NCBI GenBank assembly: GCA_025890175.1
Contig: JANPYM010000018.1
Coordinates: forward strand, 74,071-138,070
Length of the DNA stretch: 64,000 bases
Source of the DNA: Ciborinia camelliae
Taxonomy: Eukaryota; Ascomycota; Leotiomycetes; Helotiales; Sclerotiniaceae
Direction of reading: 5' to 3'
Shown here: positions 1 to 11,275 of the stretch, piece after piece
How positions within the stretch are numbered: position 1 is the stretch's first letter
Layout: every line of letters starts with the position of its first letter
Translations under genes and position numbers: made by a program
Notes under the pieces: generated by a model
What the model was told of the DNA's origin: nothing
Database searches by the model: none
Seen by the model: the letters and a program-made list of their open reading frames with translations, nothing else

Positions 1-407
1 CCAGTATAAAATGTATCCATTTCCGTATCGTACCGTACCTCCGAGAAAAGGAATGTTAGTTATCGCGGAAAAGAAACTATCCGCAGTAAAAGAAAATAAA
101 TCAAATGTGTTCATAAAATATCTATGGGCAATCTCCAGTGTCCGCCATCTATGTTAATCTTCTTGATGCCGTAACAAATGAGCCCCGAACAAGGGGACAT
201 TTTACATGCCTGAAACCTCGTCTTAGCCAAATCTTGATCTTGTATGTACTCGTCCACTGCTGAGTGGCCCCTTACACGCTTAAATCATGGTATGCCCCAT
301 ACTTGTGATATTACGTCATGGTTTGATTTCTTTTTTGTAATGCATCGGACTTTTCCTCCAGAGTAATCTTCTCGTCTATATTTGCGTGACCATCATCTGG
401 CGATTTA
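1..407. other. Downstream flank of the PPZ phosphatase gene
   Basis: No convincing coding region. This lies past the stop codon of the minus-strand phosphatase gene and probably holds its 3' UTR and polyadenylation region. A plus-strand 64-codon frame beginning at 382 overlaps the phosphatase coding strand and looks like a shadow. Confidence 0.5.
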
Positions 408-2099
408 TTATACACTCTGTCGAGAAGAAGCTCCTGTCGGTGGAGGACTATTAATCATGGTATTTCGCTTGTTGCGGCTCTTTTTCATTTGGCTCTTCAA
501 CGCGCTGGAGTCTAATGGCTTCAGGAGCTCAAAGCTGCACAGTAACTCTGTCGAAACACTCATGACAGCTCCGTAATTGTCAAACTCGCCACAATAGTTC
601 GGCGCAGAGAATACCGTAACAAGAATTCGATCTTCAAAAAATTCGTATCCGTCTTCGACAACCATATGTGCCCGGCAGACCAAATCAAAATCGTGTCTTG
701 CTAGGAACTCCGAAATTACCTTCTTGCCGAACGAATAACTAACGCCTCTCTCACTGGTTTCCCAATCATTTTCCTGATCTGCAGGATCAGACCATAAAAG
801 GTCATTAAGTAGCCCAAAATCAGGAACGTCTGTTGGTCGAGCAATATGTCTAATATCATCCATATGGCTGAGAGCTGGAGATAAGCCGCCGTGAACACAA
901 AAGATTTTCCCGGCGACGATCGCGGCGATAGGTAGCTGCCACAAGAGTTAGTTAAAATAATCCATACTCAATGAAGATCGACTACGTACACAATTAAAGA
1001 CATCCACAAATGACTTCCATACTTTGACATTAGCTCTTCGTTTACACTCATCATAAAACCCATAAACTCTAGTAACATTTGCGCATTCGTGGTTACCTCT
1101 GAGCAAAAAGAAGTTCTCGGGGTATTTAATCTTGTAGCACATGAGCAATAGAATTGTCTCAAGAGACTGCTTGCCTCGATCGACATAATCACCAAGGAAT
1201 AAGAAGTTTGACGTGGGAGGGAATCCACACATTTCAAACATGCGGATGAGGTCCGAGTATTGTCCATGAATATCACCTACGATCTTGACAGGGGCTTCCA
1301 GTTCGATGAGTGGTGGTTGGTCTAATAGAATCTCTCTCACTCGCAAGCAAATCGCGTTGATTTCCGCACTTTTTAGGCAAACCCCCTTTGTGCTTTTCCC
1401 AATATATCCTGCGTCCAAGAGTCTCTTAATATAATCGTCGAGATCTTTATCTTTAAGTGTGTCCATAGAGATTTGTGATACTGATGTTGAGAGGGTTGAA
1501 TCATTAGATCCATTCATTGGAGCAGCCAGTAAGGAAATTTGATCAACAGGATTAATCTCATTTGCTCTCTTGACTAATATGGATTGACCCGCTCGTCCCC
1601 CAACTGCATGAGGATTGACAGTACCAGAGGGGGGTTGGTCGGAAACATGATCAACCTCACCACTACGTTGGGCAGCGCCAACATCGTGGTGTCCAGATCT
1701 TACAGAAGCAGACTGAACAGGTGAAGGGGGAGGTTTGAGATCGTCGAACGGTGAAGGAATATCCTCGGAGGAATCTTGAGGTGATGTTGGTGAGCCTGGT
1801 GCAGCTGATGCTTTGCCCGATCTAGAGCTTTTCCCCGATTTGATCGAACCAGCATCTGACTTTTCATTTGCATCTCCACTGCCACCTATTCCTGCATTGG
1901 AATTCCTTGGGCTGTCAACCTTGGAACCTGGTATTTTTGATCGAAGGGCGCCTCTGAATGATTTATTGGATTCCTTAGTATCTGCTTTGCCGAACGGAGG
2001 ATAAGATGATAAATTGTCTGATCCTTTATCTAAAGACGTTTGGGATGCACTATTCCTCGGTGTTGCAGACCCCGAAGTTTTGGAAGGATTGTTTCCCAT
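408..2099 (-). CDS. ppz1: Ser/Thr protein phosphatase PP-Z type, catalytic
   Basis: Two exons, 2099-990 and 935-408. The 54-bp intron runs from GTACGT to CAG and joins ...VFNC to LPIAAIV, giving 545 aa. The C-terminal half is a PP1-like metallophosphatase with GDIHG at about residue 275, GDYVDRG near 303, GNHE near 335, HGG near 385 and SAPNYCG further on, so the metal-binding and catalytic residues are all present. The first ~240 residues are Ser/Pro-rich and look disordered. The protein begins MGNNPSK, a good N-myristoylation context like that of known PPZ proteins. In yeast, PPZ phosphatases control K+/Na+ homeostasis, salt tolerance and wall integrity, and are inhibited by Hal3. The long N-terminal extension and Gly2 separate it from PP1 itself. 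The role here is inferred from the family. Confidence 0.93.
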
Positions 2100-4207
2100 T
2101 GTTCCAAATCTAAATATGGGAGCTCAGTATCAAGTTATTGCTAGGCAACAGGATGACTCAGAGTTGCCGCCGCAGTTCAGCTGCAAATGTAAATGAAGGA
2201 AGTAGCAGAACAGTTTCTCTTGTCGAAAAGAGGTAAAAAAATATGTGAATCAAAAACCGTTTCTAATTGTCTCGGTCGGGTATCATGTATTTTTGTCGGG
2301 TATCGTTTATTGTACTTGGAATAGGCAGGAAGCAGAGTTGGAATCACAATCCAACTCACAATTATATGTAATCGTAATAGTGAGTTCCTATACTTTGTAA
2401 GGACTGTTCTGTGATAGCAGATTCTGAATTGTGATAAACTGCCAATAGGATTGTAAGCATGTATCCGGCAGAAGGCTCTCCTTTAGAAAGCTGCTTGGTA
2501 TGAGGGTTGGGCATGAATAAAGTCACCTTGGCATTCGCAAGCAACCAAAGGAAGAGGGAGAAGAAAACTGTGGTCATCAACTCTTGGTACATACCTTTGC
2601 TGGAAGATTAAGCAATTCTCAGAGTTTGAGGCCGAGTTGATTTCCTGAAGGGAAGGTCGGTCGTTGTAGAAATAGAAGTCTGTTCTGTGAACACCGGAAC
2701 TAACACTGTGACTATTGACTATCAACTATCGAAATAGGCTGCCCTGATTATATTATTGAAGGTGGATTTTGATATATCCCAAAAGCTAGATCGAGTCGAT
2801 AATCATGGAGGATGAAAACAGCTAGAGGTCTCGGAATGTTTTTGTTTGATTTTTTGAAAGGGGAGGTCAGTTTACCTCAAAGACCGATGGGTATAAGGTA
2901 GAGGAAGGCTTAAAAAGAATTGCGATGAATATATCTGGAACCTCCTAGGACTCAGCAGAACACTAGGAGCTTGATGGATAATTGAGGATCAAAGACTGAA
3001 ATATATTTGATTTTCTTCCTTGGTCCTAAGAAAGGGAAATGGTTTGGGATGTGAAGTGGGATTCGTGGATTCGTTGGTTGTTCCTGTTGTTCCTGTTCCT
3101 GTTGTTCTTCGTCTGTTCCTTTGAATGGGGTTGTTAGTCCAGTTTAAGATTTTGGCTATCGGAAACCGGACCCAAAGGCGGTGGACTATGGTACAGTTTT
3201 CGATGGGGTTCTTGAGTTTCTTCTATTCTTCACACATGATTGGCTATGGAAGGATATTGCTTGGCAAGGCAGACAGGCACAGGCACACTACATTTTGCAT
3301 TTTGCAGGTGATGACGAGGGAAGACAACATTAGCAAGGCTAGAGGCTAGATATACTTTGAGAATACTATAGGTAGATCAATCCTGTCTTATTTTTCTCTC
3401 CGATGGCTGAAGAGATACGATACATATATACGATACATATATACCAGTCGATATCGGTATAGATTTTAATTATCTTCCGATGTTAAACAACATCGATCTA
3501 TTATATTTCTCTTCCATTTCTATATCCATTCAATTCTTCAATATTCTAGATCATTCTAAAGTTTTGTGGCTCTCGTACAGGATATATTGTCTTTTGGATG
3601 TCCATGAGCATCTATTTGGGAGAGCTTTGCTTTGACCTTGTCTTATACGTATAAGATACGAGGTATTATTCTTTGGGTTTTCCATAAGAAAATTCAGAGA
3701 GATCTATGTGGGAAAGAAGGACTAAACTGTAAAATTGATGTATGACACAATCAAATACAAAATGTGGGTGGCATCAATTCTTTACACATTGCTAAGTAGC
3801 AAATATTGCGGTCATACAAGTGCTTAATAACCCCATTGAGTATATCTAACATGAGAGGACTTTGGAAGTTATATTAATACCTCTTCCAATTGTCCAGATT
3901 CCTTTTTGAAAACAATAGTTTTTTGTGTGAGCAAGAGGCTTGTGGAATCTCTTATGTGTGACCTCCACAGTTGGGTGTACATAGGCGTTGATATCTCCAA
4001 GCGCCCGATTGTTATTGCTACTTACGGAATATGCTTTCGTTCTTTCCATACCTATGGAAATTTACCTTCCCTTCCAACATGTTTATTTATTTACTCTTCC
4101 ACTTTACAATCTTTTCTTCTTCTCTTACACCATTTGGGAAGTTCACGATAAAGCATTCATACTACCCCACAGCAGGTTAAAAAGACAACCTACCAGACAG
4201 TTACACA
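2100..4207. promoter_or_regulatory. Divergent intergenic region, PPZ / F-box-like gene
   Basis: About 2.1 kb between two divergently read genes, so it should hold both promoters. I see no coding region: several frames of 60-87 codons on both strands lack family resemblance. It contains a TGTTCC/TGTTGT-rich run near 3080-3120 and a 13-bp direct tandem repeat (CGATACATATATA twice) at 3418-3443. Confidence 0.45.
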
Positions 4208-4313
4208 ATGAGCAACCAGGAGAGCCATTGAGAGAGCAATGGGTGCAGTGAAAGATGCACTCACGAGTGCGAGCACAAACGCAAAATGTATCATGCTATG
4301 TGGACTAAAATGA
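4208..4313 (+). promoter_or_regulatory. Two upstream ORFs before the F-box-like start codon
   Basis: ATG at 4208 opens a 7-codon frame ending at 4231. ATG at 4239 opens a 24-codon frame ending at 4313, which overlaps the main ATG at 4286 in another frame. If the transcript starts upstream of 4208, both would reduce initiation at the main start. The transcription start is not known, so the regulatory reading is inference. Confidence 0.3.
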
Positions 4314-5536
4314 GGGAATGCGAAAGAAGGCTTTCTCGCAGTCTTACTGGTTCTAACCCGGGGTCCATAAAGAAGAAATTTCTAAAGTGTTCCGATGGTC
4401 CTTGCCCGCTAGATCATACCAAGTTGCCAGCCGATATTTGGCTCATGATTTTAAAGGAACTCGCATATGAACCTCACACCTTCATGCTTTATCGTCCGCG
4501 GCCCGGATTCATAAGAACTTCGCTTCAACGTCTTCCTTACATTAACTTTCGTTTCGCAAAGTATGATTTACGCCGTTACGGATTTGGATGCAATAGCTCG
4601 AATGATATTCTAAAGGTATCTCAAGTCAATCGGGCCTGGCGAGATGAGATCCAAAAACTTCGTCCTCGTTCTTTTCAGGTCGCAGGATCTGCTTGTAAGT
4701 TGAATCATTTTTTTCATGTCGCATTCCCAATTATGCAGCTCTGTTTGAACGTTTTATCTGCTGCATCCTTTTCGTCTTTCTGTAAAACTATGGGTTTTCA
4801 CTCCATTCTGCCTTTCTTCTTCAAACCAGCCCCTCCCCTCTTCTAAGCGTCTAACTCTTTCTCAATGCTTCATCTGATGTACCCTCTTCACTTACTTACA
4901 CATTTTCCTTTAATTTTCCCCTGAAAGGCTATCTTGATAGCCAATGGCTAACTCGTCGGTGTTGTAGCACGAGTCTTCATCGACTTCGATATCGATACTG
5001 TCATTGTCCCGGCGTCTATATTGAACTCCCACATAGAGATTACAAACTTGAATAAAATACAGAGATTGTGCGTGATAATCCCTTACGAAAACGCTTTCGT
5101 ACACTCGGAAAATATTGTGAAGCGGCTAAGTCAACTATCATTGCATAAAAACACGTTAATTGTCGCCATCGATCAGTCATTCGAGCGTTTGAGTGTACCT
5201 GGGAAATTGAAAGGGGATGTGGAAACCTATCAAACGGACGAGTACAATTTGACGGTGGCTAGAAATCTAGAGCGGCATTTGAACCAAACAAGCATCGCAA
5301 AGGTCAATATAACAAAGCTTAAACGGAACAACATCAAATACCATCGTCGGGTCGAAAATTGGCTTGAAAAACACGCGACGGTGTCCCTTCTGACCCTCTT
5401 GATCCTGGCCTATGTAGCGGGAATCGCTCTACTAGTAAGTAAACTCGGAGTGACTTTACCGGGTAGAACGAACGGTACAGAAACGTCTGCGGCTTCCAGT
5501 GACGAAAAAAGTCGTGCCATGACGGCTACCCCTTGA
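4286..5536 (+). CDS. F-box-like (2EXR-type) protein with C-terminal TM helix
   Basis: Two exons, 4286-4694 and 4968-5536, giving 325 aa. The intron has GTAAGT at 4695 and a CTAAC branch site close to TAG at 4967. The ATG at 4286 is the first in frame; an in-frame stop lies at 4229. Residues ~46-60 (KLPADIWLMILKEL) followed by ILKVSQVNRAWRDE near 108-121 resemble an F-box or F-box-like motif. After the splice junction the sequence RVFIDFDIDTVIVP resembles the second part of fungal 2EXR proteins. A hydrophobic stretch at about 274-294 is followed by ~30 polar residues, which would anchor the protein in a membrane. F-box proteins recruit substrates to SCF ubiquitin ligases; a membrane-anchored one would act locally. 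The F-box similarity is moderate and substrates are unknown. Confidence 0.6.
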
Positions 5537-8500
5537 AGCGGAATTCACTTGCTCGCTCGCTCGCTTCTTGCTTTCTGTGTACCCAGCGATTAGTAGTATA
5601 GATAGATGTTAAATACAATTCTGCGATTGAACTCAATTCTGCGATGGAACTCCTTTCAGTCTGATCCATCTGATCTGATCCATCAACGTCCTTGAAATGC
5701 TGAAATAATTCGGAATATTTATCCCCTGGAGCATATCAAGCCGGCCGTAACGTTAACGTACGCATTTCACACATGACCTGCGAATATCAATATCGAATCT
5801 GTTTATTTCTCAGATGAATGGAAATCCGATATCTGAAATCTGAACTGTGGGGTGGAAACCAATTCTCTTCTCTCTCTCTCTCTATATCTCTATAGGTATA
5901 TATATACCTACCTACCTACGTATAATAACATCCACGACGCACACAGAAGAGTCTTCTCTCTCCTACCTTACCCTACCTTACCTTCTCCTATCTTCTCCTA
6001 CCTTACCTTACCCTACCCTACTAAGCTTACCCTACCTAATAATAAAACTCTTCTCTTCTCTTCTCTTCTCATCTCTCCTCTTCCCATCCCATCTAATCTA
6101 ATATCCGTATCCCGCGCACGTAAAAAGATTATAATCGAATCTTGCAATCGAATTTTGCAATCGCATTTTGGCATTTTGGCATTTTGGCATTTTGGCAATA
6201 GAGATACCTACCTACCTAGATAGGTAGATAGGTGTACGAAATATCACTCGCTCGCTCGCTCGCTTGGAGTAGGGGTTGATGTCGATGTCGATAAGTTCGT
6301 TTCACGTTCATGTTTATGTTTATGTTCAGGTTCGGGTTCGGGTTTAGGTTCATGTTTTAACTAGTGGATATAATGGATGGAAGGGGAGGGAAGGGAAGGG
6401 AAGGGAATGGATATAATGAATGGAATGGATGGAATGGATATAATGGGATGGAGGGAAGGGAAGGCTAGGGGGTGGGTAGGGAGGGAGGGAGGGATTGAAA
6501 CGTCCTGATCTCGATTGTAAAGCTTGAGATTTTGAGATTTTGAGATTTTGAGAGGGATGGTTTATCTATCTATCTTATTTATATTATGGAATATAGAATA
6601 TGAGGAGGGGAGGGGATTTTTTGTTTATTTATATGTGTATGTATATATATATATATATAATTATGTAGAGATTCGAGAATAAGAAGAAGGAAAAATATTA
6701 TACAAGAATTATCAATTATCTTCAACAATAATCAATAGAGAATTTTCAACATCTCTATCTACCTATCTAGTATTAATATAAAAAGTACATAGATACATAC
6801 ATATATATATATCTAGGTACATAGTATATAAAAGCAAAAGGCTGGACAGCCTGTCATCTATCCATCATCCATCCATCCATCCATCCAACCTAAAAGTTCC
6901 AGCCCCCATAGGTTTTCCTTACCCATCTAGAATCCGCACCTCCCCCACCCGGCAAAACATCGCGTGTTCATTCGTGGGAATGAAAGCTTAAGCTCAAGCT
7001 CTGCATGATTTACTAATTCCTAATTACTAGTTACGGTACGTATATTCTCAGCCACGATTGGGAATTACGTTGACACGGCCCACGGGTTGACATTTATTTC
7101 AATTTATTTGACTGATTGACTGATTGATTGATTGACTGATATTTTGGTAGGTATGGATTTCAAGGTTGATATTTGGGTAGGTAGATAGGTATTGACATGG
7201 GCGTCGGGCTATATAATGGTGTTAGTACCTATCAAAGCATACCTAGCATGGCGGGATATCAATGGGAGCTAGAGCGAGCTAGATGCTTCGTCTTCTCGTC
7301 TCCACTATTGATTGATTTATAATGATTATGCTGGGTTTTCTCTGGGGGTTTCGAGTGTTTTCTGATTTTGGTTGTTGTGAATATATATGTACTTATCAGT
7401 ATCTATTATTGTATAAGCACACTTTGACTTCTAAGGTTGTATTCCATTTGTTGTACCTAGCTGGAGATAAGATATTAATATTATCTATATACAGCCTGAC
7501 ACCGGACATCATGTCCATAAACACCGAAATCTTTTTCACCCCAGGTCATAATAATAATCAAATAATACGGTACAATAAATACCTACCTAGGTAGATACGT
7601 ACCTATTATAAGATCTCGTTTTTTAAGGTTAGCTGACGACGATTCTGAGACTTCCAGGTTCATTAAGGTTTGGGAAAAAAAGACGATGGCGAGGGAAGAA
7701 TGATATAAATAGAAATCTTTTGGGATTATTGGGATTAGGATTGGGATTGGGATTGGGATTGATTGTGTTCATTTATTTATTAGTTTGGGTTTGCTTGAAC
7801 TTTGAATTGACCTGAGTTATTATTATTGACTCTGGGTTTGATGATACTGTAATAATTGATTGATTCATAGATAGGGCGATTCATGATTCATGATTCATCA
7901 GGTACGAAGTTCTAATTTGATGAACTATTCCTGTAAAGGGTTTAAGGGTTTGAGGGTTTGATTTAGGGAAACCTGGGAAGGATCTAGCCACGACGCCAAT
8001 AATGACCAGATAGACAGACCATGCTGTGAAATTTGAATCGGTGATATACCGAGTATCATCATCAAAATAAATGCGGTGGTGGGTGAGATGGTGAGATACA
8101 TGACGCAGTGCTCCGTACTCCGTATCTATGTTGCCGTGGCTCATTCATGGCTGGTTTGTATCTTCCGAATCTTCGGGGGGCTGGGTGTTTACTGCATTGC
8201 ATGTAGGGTAGGTATTATTATGGTAAGGGTTGCACAAGATTAGTTGGTTAGTTGGGGAGGTGATGAAAACCGTGAAAACCTGGAAGGTGTTGCAGTCTCT
8301 AGCTGGAGGCTTGCAGCGATGTGAGTCCGTTGCGGAGACTGGGATGTGCGTTTGTGGTACGGTACTTTGATACGAGGGGGAATAACTTCAGGACTGGACC
8401 AGGTACAGACAACCTTGGAATCCCTTGGGTGAAGATTCCTTCCATTGGGTCAGGCTGAAGAGTATTTATTATATATATAGGAATGAGTTGATAGAGATGT

Positions 8501-9055
8501 TGGGTTGGCTGTGAAGTGTGAATGAAGTGTAAATCTTCAAGTTATCGGGATGATAGATAGCACAAATTAAATCTACTTACTATGCGAACACCGAGCACCG
8601 CATTCTCTATTAGAAAATAATAAAAAGTCTTCAACTTGCCTTTCCCATCTTCATTGCCCTTTATTATTATCGAAGATCATTATATTAATGTAATGTCTCA
8701 AGGGTTTCCCCATAAAAAGTCGGTGTTTTTTTTTTCGTCATGAGTGATTCACGCATTCAAATTTCACAGCCTCTTATGTGCTGCGTTGCTGTACATATTG
8801 CTGCGCCGCTTACCCAGGACCTTGTCGTACATAATAAATAATAAATGTCAAACCCGCCCTCGTGTTCCATATTATTTCCTCGTATCATATCAACCAACAC
8901 ATACAAAGTAAGATCGATCCTTCGATTTTTCTTCTTCATTTTGTTTATCCATCTTGGAAGAAATACATTCGTTCACTTCCAACCTACGATAACAATTAAG
9001 GCAACGATTAAAAACAAGAGGATATTCCAACAATCGTTACAGCTTCGAAATTATC
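5537..9055. other. 3.5-kb intergenic region rich in simple repeats
   Basis: No supportable gene. It lies between the end of the F-box-like gene and the start of the SUR7 gene and includes the latter's promoter. Contents include TCGC tetranucleotide runs (near 5550 and 6245), a CT tract (5865-5883), a pyrimidine tract of CCTTACC-type units (5955-6090), four GCATTTTG units (6163-6194), purine-rich GGGA runs (6375-6495), a TA tract (6640-6660), CATC repeats (6865-6890), TGAT repeats (7105-7140), GGGATT repeats (7730-7760) and degenerate GGGTTT units (7934-7975). Confidence 0.6.
6163..6194. repeat. 8-bp microsatellite, GCATTTTG x4
   Basis: Four exact tandem copies of GCATTTTG are visible. The minus-strand frame across them encodes a periodic peptide that is an artefact of the repeat. 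Confidence 0.9.
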
Positions 9056-10081
9056 ATGGGTTTCGGTCGATTTATTTGCGTCGGTTTGCCATTCGGCTTA
9101 ACCCTTGCCAGTTTGATCTGTCTCCTCATCGCATCCCTCGCCGGCGTCACAGATAAATCTCTGGACCTCTTCGTCGTCAACACAACCAACCTCTCTATTT
9201 CCTCCTCCACTCTCCTCACCCTCGAAAACTCCTTCCGCAAACGTGGTCTTGGAGATCTCACCATCGCCGCCTTGACTCCCTCCAACATTGAATCTGTCAT
9301 TGCTGACGCCACTGGCACCGGTTCTGCACGCAATATCACGGCGAGCGATCTGGGGTTGGCGGATAGTTACAAGATTAGCTTGTGGGGTTACTGCGCTGTT
9401 ACCAACAAGAACACAACATGCACCAAAGCGAAGTTTAACTGGGCCGCTTCTTCTCTCAACACCTCTTCGGTCACTGCCGCCGCCAGTGCCACAGGAGTCA
9501 ATGCCACGCTCCCCAGCGAAGTTGAAAAGGCTCTCAAGACATTTGCGGTGGTATCCAAATGGACACAAGTGGTTTACATCATCGCCTTGATCGCGACGGG
9601 CGTCGAACTTTTCCTGGGGATCTTCGCCATGTGCTCACAAGCCGCTTCATGCGTGACGTACATGGTCTCGGGCTTCAGCACCACGGCCATCATGGCCGCC
9701 TCGATCATGGCGACGGTGCTCTGTTCGGTCTCGGTCGGCGCGATCAAAACCACGGCCAAAGCCTACGGAATCCAAGCCTCCATCGATACGCACTTCCTCG
9801 TCATCACATGGTTCGCCGTAGTGTTCAGCGTGGCCAGCAGTTTCTTCTGGGTCTTTACCATCTGCTGCTGCGCGGCTACTCATAATAATAATAAGAGCAG
9901 CAAGAACAACAGACGCAGCGTCAATGATCAGGAAAAGTTGCTCGCCCAAAATACCGCGTACCAGAAGATCGATAACCCGGAAACGGGCTATGTGGGTCAA
10001 CAACAAGGCATCTACCACCCACAACCCCATCAACCTACACGCACTGGTGCCTATGAGCCTTATTCCCACGGTGCCATCTAA
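9056..10081 (+). CDS. SUR7/PalI-family four-TM membrane protein
   Basis: Intronless, 341 aa. Four hydrophobic helices lie at about 8-30, 170-192, 205-230 and 246-272. A long extracellular loop between TM1 and TM2 carries W-G-Y-C at 110-113, the conserved SUR7-family signature, and several N-glycosylation sequons. The Cys-rich end of TM4 leads into a ~65-residue cytosolic tail rich in Asn, Gln and Pro. Family members sit in the plasma membrane at eisosomes (MCC) or act in pH and wall signalling; which branch this belongs to cannot be told from sequence alone. The ATG follows a CT/AAC-rich leader and is the first ATG of the frame. Codon use is GC-richer than in neighbours, suggesting high expression. 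Confidence 0.85.
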   Translation: MGFGRFICVGLPFGLTLASLICLLIASLAGVTDKSLDLFVVNTTNLSISSSTLLTLENSFRKRGLGDLTIAALTPSNIESVIADATGTGSARNITASDLGLADSYKISLWGYCAVTNKNTTCTKAKFNWAASSLNTSSVTAAASATGVNATLPSEVEKALKTFAVVSKWTQVVYIIALIATGVELFLGIFAMCSQAASCVTYMVSGFSTTAIMAASIMATVLCSVSVGAIKTTAKAYGIQASIDTHFLVITWFAVVFSVASSFFWVFTICCCAATHNNNKSSKNNRRSVNDQEKLLAQNTAYQKIDNPETGYVGQQQGIYHPQPHQPTRTGAYEPYSHGAI

Positions 10082-10543
10082 GCGTTGAGAGTTTGAGGGA
10101 TCAAGGGAGTGGTCTGCGGACAGCAGGATAGCAGGGGAAGAAGAAAGAAAGAAATGAAAGCGAGCCCTTTGTTGCATTTAGCGTCTGGCGTTCGGGTTCG
10201 GGTTGCGTTTATGACGTCGTGTTGTAATTTTGGGTGGGTATGGATGGATGGATGGATGGGAGGGGTGGAGCATGGAGAGGAAAGATGGTGAAAGATACTT
10301 AGGTACCTACTTAACTTGGCTTTCGAGCGCTGCTCGCTCGGCAATATTGATATATTGATAGATGGATGAATGAACGATACCCTTTTATTGCAAATCGTAC
10401 CTACCTAACTCCCGGCCCTAGGTCTTTTTATGTGCATATTATGTGAATGAATGAATGAAGAAATGAATGAATGAATGATGCCCTCAGGGGGTTTTCTATA
10501 CTTTACTTACTTGATCCCACGGATTATCTTTAGCTACCTTGGA

Positions 10544-10613
10544 TACTCTGCCATATTGCAGAGAAGATCAAGTTATCTACCTACCTTAGGTACTCTGCCA
10601 TATTGCAGAGAAG
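10544..10613. repeat. Direct repeat of a 23-bp hairpin-forming element
   Basis: The same 23 bases occur at 10544-10566 and 10591-10613. Each copy contains CTCTGC, a six-base loop and GCAGAG, so each can fold into a 6-bp stem. Both copies are preceded by a similar CTACCTT-type flank. Function unknown. Confidence 0.85.
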
Positions 10614-11220
10614 GTTAAATATATAAATACCTCCACCTCCACCTCCACCTCCAACATCCTCATTTCTTCATCTTCATCCTCATCTTCATCCTTCCTCATA
10701 CCATCATCCCATTATACCTACCCTAATCGCACCACCCAAACATTTCATAAGCAAGCAAATAGGTACTGTATATAAATTGGCATGTTTACAAATCATTAAG
10801 CCATGAATAAATAGATAGATGGTTCATTTTTTCTTTTTAATATAATTCTTCTTATAGGTATTTATTATATCTATCTATCTATCTAAAAGTATTTAAACAT
10901 CTATTTTTATATTATCATACTATTTTCAAATTCAAATTAACTCTCGCTTTACTGCATCTAGATATACTCTATACTTTATATCAACAATCAATAAATAACT
11001 TTTAACAAATAACTTACACGAAAGAAAAAATATCATATCATATCACTAAATACCTAGGGACTTATAAATAGATACCTATTTATCTACCTACCAATAATAA
11101 CAACAATAACGAAATTCTATTTAGGTGTCATTATTAATCTAATCTAATCTAATCTAATGGAATCGATTCTATAAATCTACGAATCTAATCTATAAATCAA
11201 TAAAATACCGTATTCTCCCC

Positions 11221-11275
11221 CCTCCCCTCCGCCTCCCCTCCGCCTCCCCTCCGCCTCCCCTCCGCCTCCCCTCCG
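11221..11275. repeat. 11-bp minisatellite CCTCCCCTCCG x5
   Basis: Five exact tandem units, followed by a degenerate continuation to about 11290. The minus strand is GGAGG/GGGG-rich and has G-quadruplex potential. Confidence 0.9.

Noticed and set aside
5955..7975. Interstitial telomere sequence (CCCTA-, GGGTTT- and GGGATT-like runs)
   Set aside because: Units are irregular and none is a run of exact TTAGGG; they fit the general microsatellite background.
9098..10177. Minus-strand frames of 156 and 176 codons over the SUR7 gene
   Set aside because: They are antisense to a clear four-TM family protein; GC-rich codon use keeps the shadow frames open.
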